Source: Monosporascus cannonballus (taxonomy: Eukaryota > Ascomycota > Sordariomycetes > Xylariales). From it: a stretch of 64,000 nucleotides of DNA. This document shows, piece after piece, positions 49,020-59,828 of the stretch. A model generated the notes under the pieces. It made no database searches. It saw nothing but the letters and a program-made list of their open reading frames with translations, and was not told where the DNA came from. Each line of letters opens with the position of its first letter. The stretch's first letter is position 1. Made by a program: the position numbers and the translations under genes. The stretch lies in the NCBI GenBank assembly GCA_004154925.1, contig QJNS01000021.1, positions 310,001 through 374,000 on the forward strand. The letters run 5' to 3'.

Positions 49020-49922
49020 AAATTGCGTCCGGACTCCGAAACCATTGAGAAAGATGCGGTTATCAGGCCGACTGCGATGATACAGTAGTCGGGCCGGGCG
49101 ATCATGCTATTTGCCTTTAACTCTATGCACAATCACCTAACAGCTTATGTAATGTAGTATCTCTATTCTGTTGCCGGGATATTAGGGACCGAGTGCCCCA
49201 CTTCGTATCTGGATATTGTAGATTGGAAAAGGAAAAACGTCTGTATTTCTGATATGTTGTCGAGCTGCGGAGTTGGAGAACTTGACTAGAACTAACACGA
49301 ACTCTTACTTGGCTGCCGAAAGTCGACATCCAGAAAGAGCGCGTCAAATCCAGCGAAACAACCAGTGAACATTTACACGGGAAGGATTCGAGAAAACGGT
49401 TTTGTCTTAGTTTATCCCTTCTGCCGGACCCGCCGTGATAGCTAAGCCCTTCAAGCGCACCCGGCCCCGCTTAGCGGACTTGGCGGATGTAGTAACCAAT
49501 CCGGTATCTTCACTAGGTGGCGATAGATGCCTCTGTTCCCGCGCTAAACCGCGGGTTCTCCTCCGGGGTGATATTGCATTTTCCCAGAACGGGGTTAACC
49601 GCTGCCACTATTGCGTTCCTGACTGTTCAGGGACCCCTTCGCGCTCTAAGCCTTATTTATTTCTTCCCCAGTCGCTCCTGATTCTGTTTCAATATTCACC
49701 CCCTTCGACGGCTTTCATTCCTCGCTCCGAGGGTCCCGCATTTCATGTCCATGGTCTTCAGTTCTTACTAGGTTTCTGATTTATGCGTATTTGCGTCTCG
49801 CCACGACGGGGAATTTCAAGGGGGAAATAGAAAACTGTCTCCGTCAGCTGGTCTTCCACCCCAGCGACCCTTGTTCTTCTACACCGTAAGCCGTAAGCGA
49901 GCGCTCGGGCCCTGACGCCACT
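49020..49922 (+). promoter_or_regulatory. Upstream region of the MFS transporter gene
   Basis: 900 bp of GC-balanced, apparently unique sequence. It contains a CCAAT box at 49496-49500 and two HGATAR sites, TGATAG at 49436-49441 and CGATAG at 49521-49526, all 390-490 bp before the ATG. HGATAR sites are bound by AreA-type nitrogen regulators, which control many allantoate-permease relatives. Two such hexamers in 900 bp can occur by chance, so nitrogen control is only suggested. An open stretch at 49435-49779 has no support as a gene. Confidence 0.35.
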
Positions 49923-51464
49923 ATGTCTGACGACATCAAAGGCCCGACGATGATTGAGAAGAGTGATGCCTCCGTGGAGAGCACCGCTGCGCCGCCGGTG
50001 GAGATCGCCACGTACGATCCGAAGCTAGACCGGGCCATCCTTTGGAAGCGAGATATCGTGCTTATTCCATTCACGGGTGTTCTATATACGCTTCTCTTTC
50101 TTGACCGGACCAACATTGCCAATGCGCGGAGCTTGGGGATTGGCCAGCCCAATGGCCTCGAGATGACGTTGAACATGCCACACAATGGCTTTAACACGGC
50201 CCTTTGGATATTCTACATCCCGTTTGTGCTGGCAGAAGTCCCGGCCAACTTGCTCTTCAACAAGAACATCATTCGCCCAGGCATATTCCTCGGAGGCCAA
50301 ACGTTTCTATTAGGTGGGTTTGCTGCACCAAGATTCCTATCGCCGTGATGCTGACGTGGAGGAGGTGTCATCGGGATGTGCCAAGGCCTGACTGGTAGCT
50401 ACGGCGGCCTCTTGACCGTGCGATTCCTCATGGGCATCTTCGAGGCCTCTCTGCCTGCCGGGGCCACCTACCTTATCGCGATGTATTACACCAAGCGTGA
50501 AGCTGCGGTGCGGTTCGCTTGGTTCTTCAACTTTGCCTTGGCTGGCCCAATGTTTTCTGGTCTTCTCGCCTACGCTATCAGCAACCTAGAAGGCGCGGGC
50601 GGCTTACAGGGTTGGCGTTGGATTTTCATTATCGAAGGTCTGATGACGTGCGTTATCGGAGTAGTTGTCTTCTTCATTTGCCCCAACTTCCCGCAGCATG
50701 CGCAGTCGTGGTTCCTCAAGCCTCACGAGCGGGAGCGCCTCGTAGCCCAGCTTGAGGCATCGCGTGGCAATGAGTCCGAGGGGTCCGCCGTCGACAGCGT
50801 GTCAATGTGGAAGATCCTCACCGACTGGCGGATCCACCTGTTCACGATGGGCTTCTTCTGCTGCGACATCACCGCGTCGTCCGTATCTTCTTTCACGCCG
50901 ACGATCCTGACTGAGCTGGGCTGGCAATCTACTATTGCCCAACTGATGACGATGCCAATATGGGTAGCTGGCATAATTGCCACGTTTAGTGTGACGTGGC
51001 TCTCGTCATACCTTAATTTCCGCACGCCTTTCATCATCGGCGCTTGCTGCTTTCAGCTCGTCGGCTGGATCATCATGAAGGTGTATGTGCCCGCGGCCGG
51101 AGTGAGGTACATGGCGCTATTTTTCATGTCGATGGGGACATTCCCCCAGATGGCGATATATATGGGGTGGCTTAGCGCAAACCTACGCGGCCGCAAATAT
51201 CTCGCCGTCGGTACGGCCTGGATGATCGGGTTTGGCAATTGCGCCAATTTCATTTCCACCAACGTGTTCATCATCACCGAGCGCCCGAGGTATCCCACGG
51301 GCTTCTCAGTTGGTCTGGCCTTCACTTGCATGGGCATCGCCGGCGCGGTGTGCACATACGTGATACTTGTGCTCAAGAACAAGAAACGCGACGAGCTCCG
51401 GGCCCGCATGACGGATGCGGAGCTCGAGAATTATGACGACCTCCATTTCAAATTTGTGTATTAA
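49923..51464 (+). CDS. MFS transporter, anion:cation symporter type (allantoate/nicotinate permease-like)
   Basis: Two exons, 49923-50313 and 50365-51464, with a 51-bp GT..AG intron (CTGAC branch site). They join 391 + 1100 nt into 496 codons plus stop with no break. A hydrophilic N-terminus of about 45 residues precedes TM1. Family motifs follow in order: FLDRTNIANA at about 59-68, VPANLLFNK at 106-114, RFLMGIFEASLPAG at 150-163 and WRWIFIIEG at 214-222. A central cytoplasmic loop (about 240-285) divides two six-helix halves. The tail ends DLHFKFVY, like the FRY-type tails of Dal5/Tna1 relatives. It should import an organic anion or vitamin-like substrate across the plasma membrane with protons; the actual substrate cannot be read. 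The ATG has A at -3. No RIP-type stops are seen and base composition is normal, so it is probably functional. Transposon remnants lie on both sides. Confidence 0.93.
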
Positions 51465-51466
51465 TG

Positions 51467-51491
51467 TATAGCTGGGTTTTACCAAGCTATA
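51467..51491 (+). other. Hairpin just after the MFS stop codon
   Basis: TATAGCTGGGT, a three-base loop, then ACCAAGCTATA: an 11-bp stem with one mismatch, starting 3 bp after the stop. It would form in the 3' untranslated region of the mRNA. A role in mRNA stability or 3'-end formation is possible but unproven. Confidence 0.35.
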
Positions 51492-53468
51492 GCACGCTGT
51501 CATTGCTGCAGGTTGGAGAGGCAGCAGCCACCTGGAATTGACAATTTACCGGGGGCGACTTTTCTTTAATACCCCACTAGGGGTTCATATTCTATCTGGA
51601 GCAAATTTAGCATCCCGCGGACTCTTGGGACGCGCCCAAGGATCTAGCTGAGCAGCTTGCTTCAATCTGTAAACTACCAAAAGCGTTTGCATTAGGATGA
51701 ATTCTCTATGAGCAAGAGGGATTGGAAAGCCAAATGAAAGGCTGGATAAGGATAAAATGGTTACAGGACCTTCACTTGTGACATACAATGATAATGATGA
51801 TCTTCGTGCTTTGCAAGCGGCTAAGCATGATTCTGAAGAACGCTCCCTCGCCTTAGGAGGCCAATCCATTCCAGCGTATCTCCCCCGTGCCCCTCAAAAA
51901 GGGGCCCCTCGCCTTGAACAACTTGAAGAGGAATCATGAAGCGTGGCTGATTTGCAACGCTACGATTTCTTGCCGAGTAGGGTTAGGGGGAGGGACCTTA
52001 TCTTGGAGAACCTTGGAAGAGAAGTGTTCTCACCATTGATAGACTGCGGGATGGTAAAGGAGCTAGATCGATGGGTGACGGATCGTAGACGCCAGTTTGC
52101 GGCAGACCTTCTCAATTGAGACCTGTTTACTGCGAGTGACCCGGCATGGTGCCAGGACCATATTACCATTTTACTATATAGTGTCTTTCGACCACATACT
52201 CTCACCGGAGAAGCGAATCATCCTAGAACCCATCAAGCAATACGACGCTTACCCATCAATCCATCGAAGCCCATGACAGGAACTTGCCATTAGCAGCCAG
52301 ATTCTGGGTCGCCGCGGAGCCCGACCCCGCAGTACTCGTGATCGGCCGATACGGAGATTCCCCGGGGGGCTAGAAGGTGCTCAAACCCTACCCAGGAGCT
52401 CCACGTCGATCTATACTCTTTGAGACAGGTGCACCACGTGAAATAGCTGCTCCTCAGGGCCCCATACCGTACGCTGGGGAGCGAGATGTAAAATTCCCGA
52501 TGCCCTCTCAAACATTCCCCACCAATTTGCGAAGAAAATCCAATATCCTTGACAAATATATCGCGGTCGCTAGTAAGCACGGAAATAAGTTGCTTCTCCA
52601 GCCAGTCCTAGATTTGGGGAACCCAAGAGCAGTTGGGTTGCTACTCCCTGTCAGCTTCGCATGCGAATTTCCATCCGATTCATAATGACTCAAGGTTGCC
52701 CTCTCCTAATTTCCTAAAATTTCGTGCGACCAGGCGGTCCGCAAAATAGATTGCGCATAATCCAAAAGCCCCTACAGAACTGACAACTCCATTATGCGAC
52801 CAATACGAACGATATCGAAAAGATTTAAAATATAACTATATAATGTATTAAATAAAGGATTTAAAATTTTATTTATTTTCTTGGTTACTCGATATCTTCG
52901 CTTTTTAAAACACTTTGGAACTTGGGCGATAAGATCACTTCATGTGCAATCCATCCCGCAGACCCGCCTGGTGACGCGTGTGGGAGATGGGTCGTCCCCG
53001 CAAGGTCTTGGCGCTTAGGCTACTCTCTTCGGAACAAAGCCAGCATGGGCATTTGATCCTTAATGTCCATTCCAGGCCTGGGACCCGCCTTACTTGGCTT
53101 AGTAGCAACTGGAGGAAGAAAGGGGCGAAAATTGCTATAATGATAATGACGCGCAAAGTCTCGCAACTCCGTGCTTAGTTGCAAGGATATGCCACATGGG
53201 CTTGCGGCGTCACCAGCTGTGTAGCGAGCGAATGGGAGTCAAGAGGACACGGGGGGAAAGCCACTTCTTGTGCGACCCCAAAGGAGCGGGCTGGCTCCCT
53301 GCGGTCATACGCTTGGCTGGGCGGTTTCTGAAGATGATCGTCGTCAAATGTTTCTTTACTGCGGCGGCGGTCATCAAAGGATAACGCCAGCATGCCGCGC
53401 AGGCCCACCTAACAATCGGCGCTAGCATAATCCCGAGCCGCTTTTGTGGCCCACGGCCAAGCAAATGA
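51492..53468. other. GC-balanced region without an intact gene
   Basis: Nearly 2 kb of ordinary composition between the MFS gene and the second pogo copy. The only stretch with protein-like character is at about 51700-52130 on the plus strand. It contains a frame with MVTGPSLVTYNDNDDLRALQ from 51757 to a stop at 51939, and further readable text (DLILENLGREVFSPLIDCGM near 52.0 kb). It could be a decayed gene; I recognise no family. Several overlapping frames on both strands at 52290-52690 and 52935-53464 are open for 60-100 codons, but none has a motif and they contradict each other. A short AT-rich patch lies at 52805-52915. Confidence 0.35.
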
Positions 53469-54064
53469 CCTAACCTGGAACCCCACCTAATGAATTATCC
53501 TAGCAATGAATACGGTTTCTCACCAAAACGAGCGATGTAGAAAAATTAATAATAAAATAACAAAAAAGGCTATAATAAAACGGGTTTTAATTTTATAAAC
53601 GGACCTGGTATTTTATTCGTATGAACTACTTATATTACGTTAATAAGCTGTTTAAGTGAAATTTTTAAATGAAATAAAGTAAAAAAAATACGAATTAAGA
53701 TAAAGAATGTAGAAAATTTTAAAAACTATAAATGATAAACGATTTTAATAAATTAAACGAAAAGAATATGTAATAAATAATATGTTTATATGTATTTTGA
53801 ATTAATATATTTTCGGAATCTAAAAATTTATAACAAAATATTTAATAATAAAAATTTTATATTGTAAATCTATTCGTTTTATAATGGTAAATTCTATAAT
53901 ATAAATATATTTAAAAATTAAATTTTATTTATACACTTTATATGCAGCAAATAGCTTGAAGTAATTAGTACCTTTTAATATACAAAATTACGTTTAAACT
54001 TTTAAAACCAAATAACATATTGTAAAAAATTAATATAATGTGTTACTTATTAATGTCAAGTATA
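53469..54064 (+). mobile_element. Left end of a second pogo-type element, truncated by a Gypsy LTR
   Basis: It begins with the terminal repeat CCTAACCTGGAACCCCACC (53469-53515) and continues parallel to the left end of the first copy. For example, CAAAAAAGGCTATAATAAAA at about 53560-53580 matches CAAAAAAGGATAAAATAAAA at 38280-38300. The similarity runs about 550 bp through non-coding sequence and stops at the LTR at 54065. The transposase would lie beyond the right edge of the window. The terminal repeat is almost unmutated while the interior is RIPed. Confidence 0.7.
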
Positions 54065-54116
54065 TGTGACGGCTAGGGGGTTTAACCAACTATTAAACCT
54101 TAGTCGTATAGGTTTA

Positions 54117-54322
54117 TGTCGGCTAGCAGGGGGTGCTCTAGCACCCCATATACAGAAGATATCAGCTAGTCAGGGTGTGCTATAGTACACCAAATACGGA
54201 AAGGTCACCTTCTGAACGGAATATATATACTCCGTTCCTAGGCTACACTAAAGTTGTACGAATTGCGAAAGCGTACGCAATTAGCTAAATATAACAACAA
54301 CTGATATCCCCCATATTTAACA
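54117..54322 (+). repeat. 5' LTR of the Copia element, with stacked palindromes
   Basis: 206 bp from TGTCGGCTAG to ATATTTAACA. It contains GGGGTGCTCTAGCACCCC (54132-54149), GGTGTGCTATAGTACACC (about 54174-54191), a GAACGGA..TCCGTTC stem (about 54216-54239) and ACGAATTGCGAAAGCGTACG. The first two are near-perfect palindromes. Confidence 0.8.
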
Positions 54323-57300
54323 ATTAAAAGTTTTATTCGTTTAATTCGTATATATATTTATTAATCAGCTGTTATTAAAACGATATAAGCTATATATCAG
54401 TAGTAATTATTAATACATGTCAATATCAATAATGACAACCGTACCGTTAACGCCCTTAGTTATCTATAAGGGACCTAAGGATTAGGACCGCTTTAAGAGC
54501 GAATTCCAGTTTAAAACGTACGCGTTTATTATTTGGGACTTTATCGATCCTGATTAATTACTTCCGTAATTTATCAAACTAATAAAACCCGACATAACTT
54601 TCAATTTCAAAAAACGAATTCGCTCTACGGCGCGATCCAACATTTTATTATTATCCGTATCGTCTGGAAAAACTTTCGAAAAAATTAATTTTACGAGATA
54701 TTTAATAAATACCCTTAAGATAACGACCGAAAGCAAATAAGCTTATAATTAGGACTTTACGATATATACCTTTAAGGATTAAAAATATAATACCTTTCGT
54801 AAAAATGTTAATAACCTGACAAAATAAGTTTTAGAATTAATATTTTTAGCAATTAAAAAAACGAATTTCTTTTTTAGAAAAAACGTACGGAAATGGTACG
54901 TTAAGCTGGCCGAATTAAATAAGGTATATAATAATAAACTTTTGATCAATATTTAACGAAAATATCGCGAAATATTAAAATAAATTTCGAAATTTAGCAA
55001 AAGGTTAAACGAATAAATCGTAAAATTATAAAATATTATAGTTTTAAAATAATTATATAATGTTCTAAAAACGTAAACGACGATTATATAAGTTAACAAT
55101 TTATATATAATATTAGCCCTTATAATTAAGATATAAATTATTATTTTTTAAATAATAAAAAAGGCCGAAATTAATAACGGTATAATGAACTTTTAAAAAA
55201 TAGTAATTAACCTTTTGAAGTACTAGGTTATAGCTTATTTTATATTTATATTACGAAATATTAACATCAAATTTTTAATATTTTACGAAATATTTACAAA
55301 TTTCTTCAATTAAAACGATTTTAATTAGGAAAATCTCAAAAATATTAACTTTTAATTGCCAAAAACGATCTTAAACCGTAAGCCGAAACGAAATAACCGT
55401 AAAGGTTTTTATACGAACTAAAAAGGTAATAAGCAAAAACGTTAAAAATTAAATATATAAAATACTTATTATAAAACGCATTTAATGAATTACCATATAT
55501 CATTTAATTATTATTATGTATTTCTTAGAAAAGCCCTAAAAAATTTCTGTTTTAACGATAAAATAATAATATATATTTAAAAATAAATTTCCGCCGATTA
55601 GTTTTTAAAGGAAAATATCGACCGTCTATTGAAAATTATGGAAAAACGTATTATATAAAAAATAAATAATTTTTAAAAAAAATATAACGAATATTGGTAT
55701 ATTTCTTAATTACTAATTAACGTAATACCAGATATATCTTATTTTACCTTTTAAGGAACTTAACTATTTTTGATTTAAAATCCATAATATATATTTTTAC
55801 TTTAATTAATAAATTTTTGAATTTTAAATTTACCGTATAAGGTAACGAAATATATAGAGGTAATAACTTTGTCCCGATTAAAAGGTATGGAAAAGTTAAT
55901 ATAATTTTTCGAAACTTTAGCGGTACGAAAACGTTACGTTTATACGACGTAATATATTACGAAAGTTTCGCATATAATTAGTATTTTTCCGGCAGTTTCG
56001 GAAAAAAAGTGATTAATAAAATAATCGAGAAATTAATAATGTTATTCGAAATAAATATAATTAAATAATTATTACGTTAATAAATAGATTTAACTAATTT
56101 TTGTCGAAAATATTAATATTATAATTACTTATAGAGTTTTAATAATTTATAAATAAAACGTTAATTCGTAAATAGCGAAATTATTACGAATCGGTAATAG
56201 TATTATATAGCATTTAAAATTAAGATAACTAGGAACCGAAATAATCGTTTAATTTTAATTTATACGAAAAAATCTGCTTAAAAGATTTTATAATAATCGA
56301 ATTCCAAATATATAATAAGGCGAAAATTAAAAACCTAATACGTTACGAATTAAAAAAAAATATCTCGATTAAAACAAAAAAACGTTATCAAAATTATGAA
56401 CTTTCAAAAAAAAAACTGTGAAAAATATAGATACGTTATATTTATTACTGATAAATACTTAGGTTTTATTTAAAATATTTACCTTAAAAACCGAAAACCA
56501 AATATATTAATTATAACGTTTCGATATTTCTTAAAACTTTTAAAAAATTAAAATAAAAACTTTTATAAGTAATTGCATACGATAATGAAATCCTAAAGAA
56601 TTATTAATTTCGAAATATATTTTAATCGCCTTTTGTAAATATTAAATTTAAAACGGGGATAAAAACGTATAAAAATATAATTAAAGAAAAATAATTACGA
56701 TACGAAATAACATTAAATTATTTTATTTCTTAATCGTATATATCTTTAAAGCGGTAATATATTTATGTAACTGTACTTTTAAATACGCATTTTTTACTAA
56801 AACGTATACAAAACTTTTTATATTTATTTAACGTATAAAAATAACATTATAATAATTACCGCTATAAAAAAAATAAAAAGTTTACAAATTAAATCGTAAA
56901 ATATAAATGAATTATTTCGTTAATTATCGATATACGAATATTTACAATATTTCGAATTTATTAATTGATAAGATAATTATTATTCGAAATATATAATTTA
57001 ATACAAAATATTTTAAATACTATCAAAAACTTAAAAAATAATTTTTTCTATATTATAAATCAAAGTTATAAAAATTATTCCGATAAATAAAATTACTTGA
57101 TTAAAACAATAATTGATTAATTTATATATATAAAAAAACAAACTGAAATAAAATAATTTAATTATTAATTAAATAAAAGGAATAATTTTAAAAACGTATT
57201 AACGTAAAATACGTACGGAATAAAAAAAATTATTTGCAAAAAATTAATTATCTTTCTACGACCGTTATATTCGAATTATTTTTATCCCTTAAATTATTAT

Positions 57301-59338
57301 TGTTATTATCATTTACCTTAATAATTATTATTATTATTAAGCCAACGCAAGAAATAAAAACAACCCTAAGCTTTTTTTATATTATTTAATCCAAAGTAAT
57401 AATAAAAAAACCAAAGTACTTTACCAGTTGTAAATATACATTCTCCGTATAATCCGTATCAAAAAATATTATCCGAAATAAATAGAAAATATAGGAAATT
57501 ATATTTACTATAAGATATTTAATTTTTTTGTAAATGGGTATAATAACCGGCTGGTAAGTTTCAAATATTTAAAAAAGTTAATTGCCCGAAATATACGTTA
57601 TCTTAATCGAAAGAATAATAATATCTTGATATATTTAAAAGGTATTTAAGTTATAAAACCGAGTATATAAACGTAATTTACCGTTACCACCATAAGGCGT
57701 TAAAAGGCTAAATATATATCCGTTAAGGAAAATATTCGGTAAAGCCGAAAAGGCTTATTTATAAAGCCATAACAAATACGATTTTAGGAAGCCATTAATT
57801 AGTTTTTTGCTAAAAAAATATGTTTTAAAATATATGTAAATATAAATTCACAAATTTAATAAATATAATTAATTTTAAAAATATAAAACCCGTTTTATCG
57901 TACGAAACGATTAATAACTTAAAATCGCCTATAGCAATATATATATAATTCCTTTCGTTAAAAAATCTTTTCGAAATTTAATTGTTATTACGGTTAAATT
58001 TAACTTAAAATTTAAATAATATAATATTATAATCTCCATTATAAATATTAGCATATTTTACGGAGTATATATAAAAATGCCCCTAGGATACCTATAATAT
58101 AACAAGATTTCCCGAATTAAAAAAACATTATATAAATTAAGGGATTTATTTTTGCTATAATAAAAAACTTTATTAAAATGTTTAAGAAGTTAGGATTTAA
58201 TCCCGTTCTTTACGAACCTTATTATTTTATTTGTTAGGAAATATTTATTTTTTATATATACTATTATTACAAAATATTACGAAAAATATAATATTTCGTT
58301 AATTAATTAATTTAACAAATATAAAAACGGTATATTTTAATAAGGAATAAGAACCTATAATAATATTTCTGTATTAAAATAATTAACAATAAATTTAACA
58401 GAAAAAGTTAATAATCTTAATCCGATTTTATAAATAAACCAATTATTTTAATATTTAAGAAAATTTATATAATTTTCCGACAATATTTATAATTAATATT
58501 AAAATATTGCCGAGTTTTAATTTAGCTTATTTAAGCTTTGTTAATAAATATTAGAAAAAAATCGATTTTATTCTTTTTGTAATATCCCGATTTACCCGAT
58601 TTAACTTATACCTTAACGACATATATTGTAAAGCTACCGACCGAATTATATTATACTTAATCGGAACGAAAACGTGAACGATATAATTCGGTAATTAAAA
58701 TTTATTAAGTACTTAAAATAATCTTTTTTTTAAGGATAATACGATTAATTAAAAGAAATTCCCAAACTTATATTATAAGATTATTCGGAAAAATATTAAG
58801 ATAATGGGCGAATAAATAAAATATAATAATCACTTTTATAGAAAAAGCGAAATTACTATTTCTTGCCGAGATTATAAAAGAATTTATTTAATTTTTAATT
58901 AATTAAAACTTTAAAAAGTATCTTAAATCTAAAACCATTAAATATATAATCTAAAAATTAATAAATTATATAACTTGTTAATAGTAATATTATTTTATTA
59001 GTAACGAAATTACGGCATATAAATATATATAATTAATAGTTATAATAAGCCGCAAAAAGAAATTGATTAAAATAAATTATACGTTTATAAATAATACATT
59101 AATTAAGAGTTTAACAAAAACTCTATTACGCGAACTTTTTAAGCATTTTAAAAAGTAAATAAAATTAATAAATATTACGGAAATTTCGATTAACGGAAAA
59201 ACGCTTTACGAAAACCTTTTTAAAAAAAATTAACTAATTAAAAAGATTTAATCGCCGAAGAAAAAATGGAATGGATAACTGTGGCTTTAGGAGTTATAAT
59301 AATTAATACCGCAAATGCTTTAAGGTGTTAAGGGGGTA

Positions 59339-59501
59339 TATCGGTTAGCAGAGGGTGCTTTAGCACCCTATATACGAAAGATTCCCTTTGATTGGAACAT
59401 ATATATTCCGGGACTAGATCACCTTAAAGTGCAGTGCGCGTTCTAGAGCACCTGCAACTAGTGATAAATACATATACAACTGATGTCCCTTATATCGGAC
59501 A
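59339..59501 (+). repeat. 3' LTR of the Copia element
   Basis: 163 bp from TATCGGTTAGCAGAGGG to TATATCGGACA. It is about 40 bp shorter than the 5' LTR because the second palindrome and neighbouring bases are missing. The first palindrome is kept as AGGGTGCTTTAGCACCCT (59354-59371): both arms changed together compared with the 5' LTR. Confidence 0.8.
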
Positions 59502-59828
59502 GTTTATGTTAGCAGGAGTATCGTGGGAATCTGAGCAATAGATATAATAATCGTGTCACGTCTCGTAATACCAAGGGTGCCTTAGGTAACGATATGTAAT
59601 TGCAAGCTTCAGCTATCTAAATTACGGAAATAATAAACGTATATATTTTTCTTTTTTTTGCTTAAACATTTCTGATTACGTAATTAATAAGAATCTTAAT
59701 TATTTAGGATTATTTTTTATTATCGATAATCATTAACTTAACCGTAATTACCGTTACGTAACCCGGGGATGGTCCGTATAATTCTAGTTTAACCGTTTCT
59801 TGCGGCCGAGGTTTATTAGACTTTAACA

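Larger units (their letters stand above)
54117..59501 (+). mobile_element. Complete Ty1/Copia element with GTTTA target duplication
   Basis: 5385 bp, TGTCGGCTAGCAGG ... ATATCGGACA, flanked by GTTTA at 54112-54116 and 59502-59506. LTRs are 54117-54322 (206 bp) and 59339-59501 (163 bp), and a purine tract AAGGTGTTAAGGGGG ends at 59338. It reads forward: gag near 54.45-54.56 kb (DRFKSEFQFKTYAFIIWDFI, a Copia gag text), and at the other end the reverse-transcriptase/RNase H boundary near 58.62-58.70 kb (KATDRIILYLIGTKT). The order gag to RNase H on one strand with the LTR ends fits Copia. The body is strongly RIPed and has no usable frame; the LTRs are much less affected. Confidence 0.85.

Noticed and set aside
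49435..49779. 114-aa plus-strand open frame upstream of the MFS gene
   Set aside because: No recognisable domain and no second exon that fits; it sits in the probable promoter and leader.
50723..51409. Minus-strand open frames of 104 and 118 aa
   Set aside because: They are mirrors of the MFS coding exon; no motifs.
15589..51464. P450 and MFS gene as one secondary-metabolite cluster
   Set aside because: They are 32 kb apart with only transposons between them, there is no core synthase gene, and the transporter is of a nutrient-uptake type.
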